Below, one piece after another: positions 1-6,409 of a DNA stretch of 40,013 nt; positions within the stretch are counted from its first letter, which is position 1, and each line of letters begins with the position of its first letter. Position numbers and translations under genes: made by a program. Under the pieces are notes generated by a model. The model was not told the DNA's origin, did not search any database, and was given only the letters and a program-made list of their open reading frames with translations. This stretch comes from a virus, in IMG/VR virus record IMGVR_UViG_3300021438_000030, positions 1-40,013 of that record. One strand, written 5' to 3'.

Positions 1-326
1 CTCCCGACCGCATCTGCACCTTTTTAGTTCTTAATCGGCGCGTTTTGCGTCCTCGGTGCGTCGATTTGAACACGAAGGCACTACAAATTGAGCGAATCGA
101 ACGCATCGAGGCATCGAAAACGGGTCAATTAGGTGCGATTAGGTCACAAATCGAAAACGTGAAAACGCCCAATTTGCCATAATTGAGCGAATTAGTATTC
201 GATTTGGGGGCGACGCGCAGGGATGCCCGAGGCGATGCGGCCTCGATGGGGGTGGGATGGGGTTCGGGCGCAGGGAATAGGCGCAGGGCGCGGCCTAGGG
301 GCGCAGGGCGAGGCGGTGGGAGTGGG
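1..326. other. gene-free left end with short direct repeats
   Basis: No convincing gene is seen; the small open frame at 183-422 runs into the opposite-strand HNH gene and has no family resemblance. The stretch carries clustered short direct repeats: AATTGAGCGAAT at 86-97 and 181-192, ATCGAAAACG at 113-122 and 150-159, and ATTAGGT at 128-134 and 138-144. It lies downstream of the leftward HNH gene and, if the genome is circular, upstream of the small terminase gene. That is where a cos or terminase-binding site would be expected, but this role is inference. Confidence 0.4.
86..192. repeat. cluster of short direct repeats, possible terminase-binding or cos region
   Basis: Three repeat pairs lie within 107 bases: a 12-mer (86-97, 181-192), a 10-mer (113-122, 150-159) and a 7-mer spaced by ten bases (128-134, 138-144). 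Spacing near one helical turn is typical of protein-binding arrays. The function is not shown. Confidence 0.4.
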
Positions 327-755
327 CTATTCGCCGAGAACTATGCGCCGATAATCGCTCGCCCCGTATTCAATGGGGCCGTGTTCGGTATAGCGCAGGA
401 AAACGCCTCGACGTTCGATTGAGGTTTTCAGCGAGTGACACGGGGCGCAGAGTGAGGCGAATAAATTTCGGTGGAATGATTCGCCCCCAATGACGGCCCA
501 CGGGAAAACGTGGTCAACGTGGGCGGCCTGCGTAATGATGCCCTCAGATTTGCACCGTTCGCATAATGGGGCGCGGGATAGCTGCGCGGCCCTTATCTGC
601 GCCCACGCCCTCGATTTGTAGGCCGCATTATGGGAATGGCGCTCAATACTAATTTTCCTGCGCCCCCCGTGGGCCTCGCAGTAAGCTGACCCCTCGACCC
701 TCGCATCGGCGCAGCGCAGCGCCTCGCATTTGTTGTTTTTTGGTAACGTGGGCAT
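327..755 (-). CDS. HNH endonuclease (phage packaging-associated type)
   Basis: A 142-residue protein with an HNH nuclease fold. Residues 9-29 hold Cys and His that may form an extra zinc site (CEALRC, CEAHGG). The core follows with CERCKSEG, then the catalytic-type AAHVDHVFPW and a second Cys pair CAPCHS. HNH proteins of this size commonly sit just upstream of the terminase genes in HK97-type cos phages and assist DNA cleavage during packaging. Here the gene points leftward, so with joined ends it would precede the small terminase. All lysines I checked use AAA, and the base composition matches the rest of the left segment rather than the late operon. A free-standing homing nuclease is the alternative. 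Confidence 0.8.
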   Translation of the reverse strand: MPTLPKNNKCEALRCADARVEGSAYCEAHGGRRKISIERHSHNAAYKSRAWAQIRAAQLSRAPLCERCKSEGIITQAAHVDHVFPWAVIGGESFHRNLFASLCAPCHSLKTSIERRGVFLRYTEHGPIEYGASDYRRIVLGE

Positions 756-785
756 CTTTTTTTATCCTATTAGGGTTTGTCCTAG

Positions 786-801
786 GTTGAGAATGCTCAA
801 C
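786..801. promoter_or_regulatory. 16-bp operator-like dyad upstream of the left operon
   Basis: GTTGAG-AATG-CTCAAC is a perfect 6-bp inverted repeat with a 4-bp centre. It lies in the divergent intergenic region (756-868) between the leftward HNH gene and the rightward small-gene operon. A near copy, GTTGAG-ATAT-ATCAAC, lies at 3463-3478 beyond the operon terminator. Two similar sites flanking one operon suggest a common regulator, but no cognate repressor is evident in this segment. Confidence 0.4.
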
Positions 802-868
802 TATGCGTTATTATTCTTTTCAGGTTGACGCGATGGGCGTTGACCAAATCGTAAAAAAGGGGTTTTTT

Positions 869-955
869 ATGTCGCAAATTTTCGCTTATGTCGCTTCGCT
901 CTGCGTGGTTCTATTGTTCGCAGGGTTCATTCTCTCAATCGCCGAATCCAAATAA
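869..955 (+). CDS. 28-residue membrane micropeptide
   Basis: A short frame starts at ATG 869 after a purine-rich AAAAAAGGGG leader and encodes 28 residues. Residues 5-23 form one hydrophobic helix (YVASLCVVLLFAGFILSI), followed by a polar tail AESK. It is the first frame of the rightward left-segment operon and is followed within 8 bases by a second membrane micropeptide. Function unknown. A good ribosome binding site and a continuous hydrophobic helix support translation. Confidence 0.5.
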   Translation: MSQIFAYVASLCVVLLFAGFILSIAESK

Positions 956-962
956 GGGGCTA

Positions 963-1061
963 ATGATGAAAAACCAAATCCTCGACATCTTCGCGGCCCT
1001 CGTCGTCGCCTCCGCTCTCATTGTAGGTGCTCTCGCCTATTTCGACATTCTCACCAAATAA
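963..1061 (+). CDS. 32-residue membrane micropeptide
   Basis: The frame begins with tandem ATGs at 963 and 966, preceded by AAGGGGCTA, and encodes 31 or 32 residues. One predicted transmembrane helix (IFAALVVASALIVGALAYF) is flanked by a short Lys/Asn head and a DILTK tail. It sits between the 28-residue peptide and the acidic 109-residue gene, with about 8-10 bases between genes and the same AAGGGG ribosome binding signal before each. Function not recognised. Confidence 0.5.
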   Translation: MMKNQILDIFAALVVASALIVGALAYFDILTK

Positions 1062-1071
1062 GGGGCCACTA

Positions 1072-1401
1072 ATGAAAAAAGAAATTAACGTCTATCAATT
1101 CCGCGACGAATTCCGCGCCCATGGGCGAGGCGAACAATTCTCATATGAGGCGCTCGGATGGCTTTTCGCGTGGTTCGAGGACTATGCGGAATCGACGGGG
1201 GTTGAGGTTGACCTCGATGTCGTCGCGATTTGCTGCGACTTTTCCGAGGATTCGTTCGAGGATGTCGCCGAGAACTATTCCATCGACCTCAGCGAATGCG
1301 AGGACGACGACGAAAAACGCGAAGCCGTTCTCGAATTCCTGAATGACCATTCCATCGTGGTCGGTCACGATGATGATTCCGTGGTTTATCAAATTTTTTA
1401 A
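1072..1401 (+). CDS. small acidic phage protein (FSYEAL family)
   Basis: A 109-residue, strongly acidic protein. The start at 1072 is preferred over the upstream in-frame start at 1027 because it follows AAGGGGCCACTA directly. Visible features are QFSYEALGWLFAWFEDYAES (residues 21-40) and LDVVAICCDFSED, then an acidic linker and a C-terminal VVYQIF. I recognise this pattern from a family scattered through unrelated phages, often in early regions, without a known function. Its acidity would fit a protein-protein or DNA-mimic role, which is speculation. Confidence 0.6.
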   Translation: MKKEINVYQFRDEFRAHGRGEQFSYEALGWLFAWFEDYAESTGVEVDLDVVAICCDFSEDSFEDVAENYSIDLSECEDDDEKREAVLEFLNDHSIVVGHDDDSVVYQIF

Positions 1402-1411
1402 GGGGTTAAAA

Positions 1412-1678
1412 ATGAAATTTCCCGTTCTATCAATCGAGGCGTGGGCCGAGGGCGAATCTTCGTGGGTCTGGAATTCGTGGCATCGGGTCGGGTGGGTCGA
1501 GATTCCCGACTTTGCAAAATTCCCGAATGAGTCGGCCCTCGACCTGCTTTTCGCTGAGGGTTATCTCACAAAAACGGAGGGGGGCGAAGTCGAGGACGAT
1601 GGCCACAATTTGGTCATCCTCGACGAATCGACGCGCGAACCACTATTCGCGATTGAATACGGAAACCACATTTTTTAA
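1412..1678 (+). CDS. small phage protein of unknown function
   Basis: Encodes 88 residues from ATG 1412, preceded by TTAAGGGGTTAAAA, the same leader that precedes the next gene. Tryptophan-rich N-terminal part (SSWVWNSWHRVGWVEIP) and a C-terminal part ending LFAIEYGNHIF. Similar short proteins occur beside the neighbouring families in other phages and plasmids. No function is known to me. It is co-oriented and tightly spaced with genes on both sides. Confidence 0.55.
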   Translation: MKFPVLSIEAWAEGESSWVWNSWHRVGWVEIPDFAKFPNESALDLLFAEGYLTKTEGGEVEDDGHNLVILDESTREPLFAIEYGNHIF

Positions 1679-1688
1679 GGGGTTAAAA

Positions 1689-2162
1689 ATGCGAGTCATT
1701 GAGAAAACAATTTATACGTTCGACGAATTGAGCGATTCAGCAAAAGAAAACGCGCGGGAATGGATGAGGGTCGGGCTTGAATACCCGTGGTTCAATGAGG
1801 CGCGGGATTCGCTTCGCGCGTTCTGCGACGAATTTGGGATTCGCGTTCTCGATTATTCCCTCGGAGATTATCGAGGATTCGTGAAAACTGATGCCTCCGC
1901 CTCAAATTTCAGGGGACGCAAATTGTCCCAATTCGACCGCGAAGTGATGCCGACCGGATTTTGCTTTGATTGTTCGCTGCGATATACGTTCGCGGACGAA
2001 TGGAAAAAAACGGGGGACGCGCTCGAATCGTTCAAAAATGCCCTCGAATCGTTGGTTTGCGAGGTTGAGCGGGACGTTGATTTTTATTTCTCGGACGAAT
2101 CAATTGACGAATCCATAATCGCGAACGGTCACGAATTCGACGAACACGGGGGCGCAGAATGA
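1689..2162 (+). CDS. phage accessory protein resembling those annotated as toxin-antitoxin antitoxins
   Basis: A 157-residue protein from ATG 1689 (leader AAGGGGTTAAAA). The N-terminus IEKTIYTFDELSDSAKENAR followed by EW (residues 3-24) matches a widespread pattern of phage and plasmid proteins sometimes labelled antitoxin of a toxin-antitoxin stability system. The remainder includes an aromatic region (YPWFNEARDSLRAFCDEFGI) and an acidic C-terminus. No adjacent toxin is recognisable, so the antitoxin label should be treated as a family name only. Its stop overlaps the next start (ATGA, 2159-2162), indicating translational coupling. Confidence 0.6.
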   Translation: MRVIEKTIYTFDELSDSAKENAREWMRVGLEYPWFNEARDSLRAFCDEFGIRVLDYSLGDYRGFVKTDASASNFRGRKLSQFDREVMPTGFCFDCSLRYTFADEWKKTGDALESFKNALESLVCEVERDVDFYFSDESIDESIIANGHEFDEHGGAE

Positions 2163-2650
2163 AAAACCTCGAACACCTCGAAAACCTCCGCGCCCTCGAA
2201 CGATGGACGATGCCCGATTCGTATTTCGGCGAGGAATGGCCCGAATACTTCGTTTTTTTGTCTCAATGCCGAGATTCCGATGCGTTGACCCGTTCTAATT
2301 TTGAATGCGGCCTCCGCGCCCTAGGGGGTGAGTCCGATTCCGTTCTAGTCGTTCGCGAACGTCATTGGGCGGTCGGGTGGGTCGAATGGATAGCTATTCA
2401 CGAAGCGAACGTCGAGGCGATTCTCTCCGCCGATGAGATGTCCTGCGCGTTGAGCGATTATCCCGTCCTCGATGAGTCGCATTTTTCCGAATTGGAATGG
2501 GCCGAGGCCGAACAATATTGGGAATCGCTGCGACTGCGCGAACGGGTCGAACTATGCGCCGAGGCGGGGGTTTCCATCTTCGCAGCGAGGCGGGACTACA
2601 TTCCGAGCGATGACTCGGGTTTTATTTACGAACGCTGCGCGGGGGTCTAA
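2159..2650 (+). CDS. conserved phage protein of unknown function
   Basis: A 163-residue acidic protein overlapping the preceding gene by ATGA. A central motif RERHWAVGWVEWIAIH (residues 67-82) and a following DYPVLDESHFSELEWAEAEQ are typical of a family that recurs in phages and mobile elements beside the other families of this operon. No catalytic motif is visible. The context (short co-directional genes, strong terminator downstream) suggests an early accessory cassette. Confidence 0.55.
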   Translation: MKNLEHLENLRALERWTMPDSYFGEEWPEYFVFLSQCRDSDALTRSNFECGLRALGGESDSVLVVRERHWAVGWVEWIAIHEANVEAILSADEMSCALSDYPVLDESHFSELEWAEAEQYWESLRLRERVELCAEAGVSIFAARRDYIPSDDSGFIYERCAGV

Positions 2651-2652
2651 AA

Positions 2653-2913
2653 ATGCAAAAAACCGACATTCAAAATTTCATTCGTTCGGGTGGGTGGGCG
2701 TGGCCGGGGGGTTATCCCTGCGCCCTACTAATGAGGGATGGCGAGGTCATCGACGCGCAGGCCGCGCGGGAGAATTACAAATTGATTCGCAGGGAATCGG
2801 GGCGCGAATGGACTCCCGAGGCCGTTTTCGTTCATTGGGAGGGCGATTCCCTAATCTGCGCCCATTCGGGTCGAATCATCGAATCAGCCTATGGGGGCGA
2901 CGATGAAAATTGA
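2653..2913 (+). CDS. conserved small phage protein
   Basis: Encodes 86 residues beginning two bases after the preceding stop. The motif AWPGGYPCALLMRDGEVIDA (residues 16-35), followed by RENYKLI and a C-terminal LICAHSGRIIESAYG, resembles small proteins common in phage early regions that often carry a CxxC pair. Here the Cys pair is not obvious, so zinc binding is not supported. Function unknown. Confidence 0.55.
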   Translation: MQKTDIQNFIRSGGWAWPGGYPCALLMRDGEVIDAQAARENYKLIRRESGREWTPEAVFVHWEGDSLICAHSGRIIESAYGGDDEN

Positions 2914-3136
2914 GATTCGATTTGAACAAATCAACGGGGCCGACCGTCCCGTCCTATTTTTTCCCGATGAACTAGAACGGGACAAATCAATCGGCGCATA
3001 TTCCGAGGCCGAGGGCCACGTTTCAGCGTCCCGCGCTTATATGAGGGGCTGCAAAAAACCCGAGTCACCCACCGAACGCGCGGAGGCGTGGGCCGTTCTA
3101 GAACGATATTCGAGGTTTGCCAAATCCCACGAATGA
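2903..3136 (+). CDS. small hypothetical protein
   Basis: Encodes 77 residues from ATG 2903, overlapping the previous gene by 11 bases. An alternative in-frame start at 2891 would add four residues; 2903 is preferred because GGGGGCG lies just upstream. I do not recognise a family. It is the last gene of the rightward operon and ends 47 bases before the terminator hairpin. Confidence 0.5.
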   Translation: MKIEIRFEQINGADRPVLFFPDELERDKSIGAYSEAEGHVSASRAYMRGCKKPESPTERAEAWAVLERYSRFAKSHE

Positions 3137-3183
3137 ACGTCTAAAAATCTGAGGTTTCCCGCTAATCCATAAAAAGCGAATAG

Positions 3184-3232
3184 ACCTAGGGGTCGATTGA
3201 GAGTCAAATCTCGGTCGGCCCCTAGGTTTTTT
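3184..3232 (+). terminator. rho-independent terminator of the left operon
   Basis: The arms ACCTAGGGGTCGATTGAGA and TCTCGGTCGGCCCCTAGGT pair almost throughout, with G-U pairs, one unpaired base and a six-base loop, and are followed by TTTTTT. It lies 47 bases after the last rightward gene. Two of the six CCTAGG words of the left segment form the base of this stem. Confidence 0.85.
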
Positions 3233-3460
3233 CGTTTTCGGTTTCCGTTTTTGGCCCTTATGGGTCGGGAATGCGCTCGCCCCTAGGGGATGGGCCGACT
3301 AATTCGCAGCGATTCAGCCCCGTTTTCAGCGTTTCCCGTTCTATTCAGGCGCAGGGCGCAGGGATGGGCGAATCGGTCGGGATTGACTGATTTTCGGGTT
3401 TTCGGTTCTAATCGGGGCCGATTTTGAGGGGATGGAAAAACGGCCTAGAACAGCCTCGGG

Positions 3461-3480
3461 GGGTTGAGATATATCAACCC
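3461..3480. promoter_or_regulatory. second operator-like palindrome
   Basis: GGGTTGAGATATATCAACCC has 7-bp arms (GGGTTGA / TCAACCC) and an AT-rich centre. Its core matches the dyad at 786-801 in both half-sites except one base. It lies downstream of the left terminator. Confidence 0.4.
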
Positions 3481-3585
3481 ATTAGGACGGGTTTATCTCA
3501 CCTTATTCGCCCGATTTGACCCATTCCCGAGGATGTCGGGTCGGGATTGTGGGCGTTCTAGGCGCTTGGGGTGAGTGAATAATTC

Positions 3586-3651
3586 CCCTATTCCCGACAC
3601 GGACATTGGGTTAAATCGCCCTATATCCGACTCGGAAATAGGGTTGATGGT
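3586..3651. repeat. two tandem 33-bp units, each with a dyad
   Basis: The unit starting CCCTAT is repeated exactly once with a 33-base period (3586-3618 and 3619-3651); 23 of the first 29 positions match. The second copy contains a 25-bp dyad: CCCTATATCCGA, a central C, then TCGGAAATAGGG, with 11 of 12 pairs complementary. The first copy keeps 8 of 12 pairs. A three-turn spacing of dyads is what one expects of an operator pair or initiator-binding iterons. No binding protein is known. Confidence 0.5.
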
Positions 3652-3709
3652 GGTTATTTTTACGACCCCCCACCCTAGATTTTTAAAAAAAAATTTTGGG
3701 TCGGCTTTT

Positions 3710-3883
3710 TTATTTTGGAAACCGTTTTTCCAGAATCAGCGGCTCAGATTTCTTTTTGTCATCACTCTCTCCCTTGTATCCATTTGCGTAAGCCGCGCGA
3801 GCCACTGACAATGCTTTGGCCTTTGATGGGAATGGGCCTTTGCTTCCCCACATCCATCCGGCTTTTGTGTGACGTAATGGCAT
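3710..3883 (-). CDS. 57-residue basic phage protein (KGPFPSKAKA type)
   Basis: This frame encodes 57 residues from ATG 3883 to TAA 3710. The sequence GWMWGSKGPFPSKAKALSVA (residues 9-28) matches a pattern I know from many small phage proteins of the form GPFxSKAKAxxxxRAAYA. The rest is a Lys-rich tail. It is the last gene of the leftward early operon, starting two bases after the stop of the DUF5856 gene. The function of the family is unknown to me. Confidence 0.6.
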   Translation of the reverse strand: MPLRHTKAGWMWGSKGPFPSKAKALSVARAAYANGYKGESDDKKKSEPLILEKRFPK

Positions 3884-3885
3884 GA

Positions 3886-4290
3886 TTATTTGAGGAAGCG
3901 GAGCTTATACAAGGTTGAGTCGATCAGTTGAGCGATCTCATCGGTGATGTTTTGCAGTTCAGAATCCTGTGGAAACTGTGGTGCTTTACGCAATGTCGCC
4001 ACTTCATCTTTCAGGTAGTTCATGTAATCAATAGGATTGCTTGGCAAAGCATAGTCAGCCTTGTAGTCAGTCAGCAAACCATATTTACCTTGGAACGCCT
4101 CAACAAAGTCGTCAACATGATCGCCTATTTCGGTGTAAAAATTTTCCAACGCTTTATGGGCGGCGTAGCTGGTCGTTGACAGGTGGAGGATGTGAGCATT
4201 GGTCACGCTATGCAACAGGCACATAACGAATGTCATCACAGGGTCAGCACCCTTGTGCTGCGCCTCAATGCTGGCTGTATATTTCTTCAT
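3886..4290 (-). CDS. DUF5856-like (ferritin/Dps-like helical) protein
   Basis: A 134-residue, mostly helical protein. The start at 4290 is chosen because GAGGAAATCTGGA precedes it; an upstream in-frame ATG at 4317 would overlap the HNH gene further. Residues include HSVTNAHILHLSTTSYAAHK followed by a long helix with HVDDFVEAFQGKYG, the arrangement of DUF5856 proteins, which resemble the Dps/ferritin-like fold and occur in many phages. Whether it binds metal or DNA is unknown. It overlaps the YbcO-like gene by 26 bases. Confidence 0.6.
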   Translation of the reverse strand: MKKYTASIEAQHKGADPVMTFVMCLLHSVTNAHILHLSTTSYAAHKALENFYTEIGDHVDDFVEAFQGKYGLLTDYKADYALPSNPIDYMNYLKDEVATLRKAPQFPQDSELQNITDEIAQLIDSTLYKLRFLK

Positions 4291-4630
4291 TCCAGATTTC
4301 CTCATAGAGTGGGTCAAATGGGACTGGCACTTCGCTTGGCCATTGTCCCGACATAACCAATTTTCTCACGGTTCGGTAATGTGCCACAACCCACAGCTTC
4401 ATCCGTTGTTCACGGCTTAACAGGTGGCCTTGGTCAATGGCGTGGTGACAAGTTGGGCAGAGTGCTGCAATGTGATTGTCGTCAGCCTTGATTGACCGGC
4501 CTTTGCCTCCACCCCAATTGGAATGAGCCGCCTGCACCCCGTAGTCTGCGCCACAGGATTGACAGGACAGCCCCCTCACTGCTTTCAACAGCTTGGGGCT
4601 ACGGACGTATTCGTGTTTTGGAAGCATCAT
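4265..4630 (-). CDS. YbcO/DUF1364-like HNH nuclease
   Basis: A 121-residue protein starting YVRSPKLLKAVRGLSCQSC, with CQSC (near residue 23), the central AAHSNWGGGKG and CPTCHHAIDQG. This is the layout of the YbcO/DUF1364 HNH family found in lambdoid recombination regions near RusA and NinB homologues. It probably cuts branched or recombination-intermediate DNA. Its start overlaps the preceding stop by ATGA. RusA and NinB homologues lie upstream in the same operon, supporting a recombination role. Confidence 0.7.
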   Translation of the reverse strand: MMLPKHEYVRSPKLLKAVRGLSCQSCGADYGVQAAHSNWGGGKGRSIKADDNHIAALCPTCHHAIDQGHLLSREQRMKLWVVAHYRTVRKLVMSGQWPSEVPVPFDPLYEEIWNEEIYSQH

Positions 4631-4926
4631 GCTTCACCTCTTGCTCTGATTGCTTCGGCGCAGTTGCTTGCCCCAAGTTCTTTGCCTGTCATGTAAAGAA
4701 TTGGCTCCTCACTTCTGTCGTCTGCCATTGCAGTGTGATAACCATTGGCGCGTTCAGATATGCCATCACACACCTTTGCACACGCCTCACGCTCTTTAGC
4801 TGCACCAAACGCAGCGGCCACACCAAACAATCGAATGGCTGCCGTTTCATCGCAAGCGTTATGGAATTGATCGCCAACGCGAAAGCCTGCTTGTCGAACA
4901 ATGCTTATGATTTCATCTTGTGTCAT
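4627..4926 (-). CDS. small phage protein (EREACAKVC type)
   Basis: A 99-residue protein with KEREACAKVCDGISERANGY in the middle and CAEAIRARGEA at the C-terminus. This combination is very common in small early proteins of Burkholderiales and related phages and supports that host range. The function is unknown. It lies four bases after the previous gene and overlaps the next by ATGA. Confidence 0.6.
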   Translation of the reverse strand: MTQDEIISIVRQAGFRVGDQFHNACDETAAIRLFGVAAAFGAAKEREACAKVCDGISERANGYHTAMADDRSEEPILYMTGKELGASNCAEAIRARGEA

Positions 4927-4929
4927 GGT

Positions 4930-5391
4930 TTACTCAATGTGCGTCACATACTTACCATGCGACTTTAGGTAGTTACGGGTCTTCTCGATCATCTGCTGGT
5001 ACTTTGCCCTTGAGACACTGGTTCTTTGTAGGTCATGGTATTCCATGATGTCGGCCAGAGCTTTCAGACCTTCGCCAGACAATCCCATTCGCTTTGTGGC
5101 TTGGTATCGTTTGGCAGCGCGGTGCAAGGCATCATTGGCAATTTCACAATGCTCCAAGACTTCCGGCCCAATACCGTTTCTGCCCATTGTTTCAGCAATG
5201 TTCATCATGTCCACAAGGATTTGCCATTCCTGAACACCAGCCTCGCCTGTTTTCATGGCTTCCAATGAACGGACTTCACCAACCCGAAGCTCATTCAGTG
5301 AGCCTGAGTCAGTGATACAAGCGCCAGCAATGGCATGAGCAATTGGGTTGATTTCTGTTGACCACACACGGCGGCGGCAGCGTTTACGCAT
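4930..5391 (-). CDS. conserved Burkholderiales-phage hypothetical protein
   Basis: A 153-residue helical protein from ATG 5391 (leader AAGGAAAAGAACA), starting MRKRCRRRVWSTEINPIAHA. The basic head followed by INPIAHAIAGA, then a helical region with MMNIAETMGRNGIGPE, is a pattern I associate with early proteins of betaproteobacterial phages. No catalytic motif is visible. It overlaps the upstream gene by 8 bases. Confidence 0.6.
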   Translation of the reverse strand: MRKRCRRRVWSTEINPIAHAIAGACITDSGSLNELRVGEVRSLEAMKTGEAGVQEWQILVDMMNIAETMGRNGIGPEVLEHCEIANDALHRAAKRYQATKRMGLSGEGLKALADIMEYHDLQRTSVSRAKYQQMIEKTRNYLKSHGKYVTHIE

Positions 5392-5818
5392 TGTTCTTTT
5401 CCTTGAGTTTGGCTTCGACTGCGTCAACAACGTCTTCATAGCTCATAACAAGACCGCTTTTACTAAAAAGACAATCTTCTTTTTCACCATCCGTCAGCCC
5501 AACCCATGTGCGTTGTTGTGGTGTGGTGTAGAGCTTGTCGCCCATTTTTGCAATATACCCATCAGTCCATTGAAGTATTGGGTAATTACCGTATGGTGAT
5601 TGAACAAACCCACCCACAGGCTCACCCTGCTCTTGCTTGGCTAGTGCTTCTTCTAGGTCACAAAATGCGTAAAAGCATTTACGCAAATCAGACACGGAAA
5701 TCTGGCAGTGGATGTTTGCTTCCGTAATGCCGCCTTCATGCCGCGCTTCTACTTCTCTAAACATTCGCTTAAATGGCTCCAACGCCTCAAGCGCCAGCTT
5801 CATTGCTTCTTTACTCAT
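5384..5818 (-). CDS. small phage protein with LYTTPPQR-like motif
   Basis: A 144-residue protein. The start at 5818 (MSKEAMKLALEALEPF) is preferred to the longer frame from 5869, which would run into the next gene. The helical N-terminus and a later segment ending KLYTTPQQRTWVGLTDGE are characteristic of a modular family found in many proteobacterial phages, often in several copies. Function unknown. ATGA overlap with the upstream gene. Confidence 0.6.
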   Translation of the reverse strand: MSKEAMKLALEALEPFKRMFREVEARHEGGITEANIHCQISVSDLRKCFYAFCDLEEALAKQEQGEPVGGFVQSPYGNYPILQWTDGYIAKMGDKLYTTPQQRTWVGLTDGEKEDCLFSKSGLVMSYEDVVDAVEAKLKEKNNA

Positions 5819-6066
5819 AGCTTTATGCACTCCATGCCTTCCCATTTGCACACGGGATTTTCTTTGCACATGATGACAAACCCTTCAATTTCTTCATCGC
5901 CGCCAACGCTTTGGATTTCGTAACCATAGTCGCCAATTTGAATAACAACAGGAGCATTTGGATTAATCATGTCGTCAATGTTTCTGTCTTTTTGTGTGAG
6001 CCATACGTTTTCCGTATCAATCATGGCTTGCATAACGTCAATCATTGTTTGAGATTTGATTTTCAT
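5815..6066 (-). CDS. small hypothetical protein
   Basis: Encodes 83 residues from ATG 6066 (MKIKSQTMIDVMQAMIDTEN). It has a hydrophobic beta-like segment around VVIQIGDYGYEI and two cysteines near the C-terminus (IMCKENPVCKWEGMECIKL). Family not recognised. Its start overlaps the 34-residue frame by ATGA and its end overlaps the next gene by four bases, so it is embedded in a coupled string of genes. Confidence 0.5.
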   Translation of the reverse strand: MKIKSQTMIDVMQAMIDTENVWLTQKDRNIDDMINPNAPVVIQIGDYGYEIQSVGGDEEIEGFVIMCKENPVCKWEGMECIKL

Positions 6067-6167
6067 AAAGGGCTTTCTGGCAGTTGTGCGCGTTGCGCTT
6101 GGTTGTACGCTTGTTCTTGGGCTTTTGTCCACGGGATTGGTGGATAGGGTGGGAATGGCCAGTTCAT
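6063..6167 (-). CDS. 34-residue proline-rich peptide
   Basis: A short frame from ATG 6167 to TGA 6063. The sequence begins MNWPFPPYPPIPWTKAQEQA, followed by a Gln/Ala-rich helix. Short proline-tryptophan peptides of this type recur in phage early operons. Stop and next start overlap as ATGA, which supports real translation. Confidence 0.5.
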   Translation of the reverse strand: MNWPFPPYPPIPWTKAQEQAYNQAQRAQLPESPL

Positions 6168-6174
6168 GTTTACC

Positions 6175-6372
6175 TTAACGAGTTAATTTGCAAGCAATTA
6201 AAACGCTACAAGTTCCAGCCATTGCACTGAAATACGCATAAGCGCCTCTGGATAAATCCCACATAATTTCGCTATATTGATGGTTAAACCAAAACCAAAA
6301 AGTAAGGTCAACAACACCTAGCAGAGCGGGCAAAAAACAACCCAATCCAATTAAAAATAAAACTACATTCAT
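6175..6372 (-). CDS. small two-helix membrane protein
   Basis: A 65-residue hydrophobic protein with two probable transmembrane helices (VVLFLIGLGCFLPALLGVV, and AYFSAMAGTCSVLIAC) separated by an aromatic loop. The start at 6372 follows GAAAGGACAAGAT. It is preceded by a 52-base gap containing two inverted repeats. Position in an early operon argues against a holin; superinfection exclusion is a possibility only by analogy. Confidence 0.5.
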   Translation of the reverse strand: MNVVLFLIGLGCFLPALLGVVDLTFWFWFNHQYSEIMWDLSRGAYAYFSAMAGTCSVLIACKLTR

Positions 6373-6391
6373 ATCTTGTCCTTTCTTGTTT

Positions 6392-6406
6392 AACTCATTC
6401 CGAGTT
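6392..6406. repeat. short inverted repeat AACTC-5-GAGTT
   Basis: Perfect 5-bp arms with a 5-base centre between the NinB gene and the small membrane protein gene. It is immediately next to the larger palindrome at 6410-6428. Confidence 0.35.
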
Positions 6407-6409
6407 GAG

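Larger units (their letters stand above)
3137..3709. other. gene-free convergent interval with terminator and dyads
   Basis: This 573-base interval lies between the end of the rightward left operon and the end of the leftward early operon. No reading frame looks genuine. It contains a strong hairpin terminator (3184-3232), an operator-like palindrome (3461-3480) and a pair of tandem 33-base units with internal dyads (3586-3651), and ends in an A/T tract near 3681-3700. The change from the GATC-free composition to that of the rest of the window falls in or just after this interval. Confidence 0.6.

Noticed and set aside
183-422. 79-residue rightward frame at the left end
   Set aside because: Gly/Arg-rich with no family resemblance, partly antisense to the HNH gene; a by-product of the biased composition.
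3690-3712. A/T tract as terminator of the leftward early operon
   Set aside because: No GC-rich stem adjoins the T-run on the minus strand, so an intrinsic terminator is not supported.
3575-3808. 77-residue rightward frame across 3575-3808
   Set aside because: It crosses the dyad region and the A/T tract and runs antisense to the 57-residue leftward gene, which has a recognisable motif.
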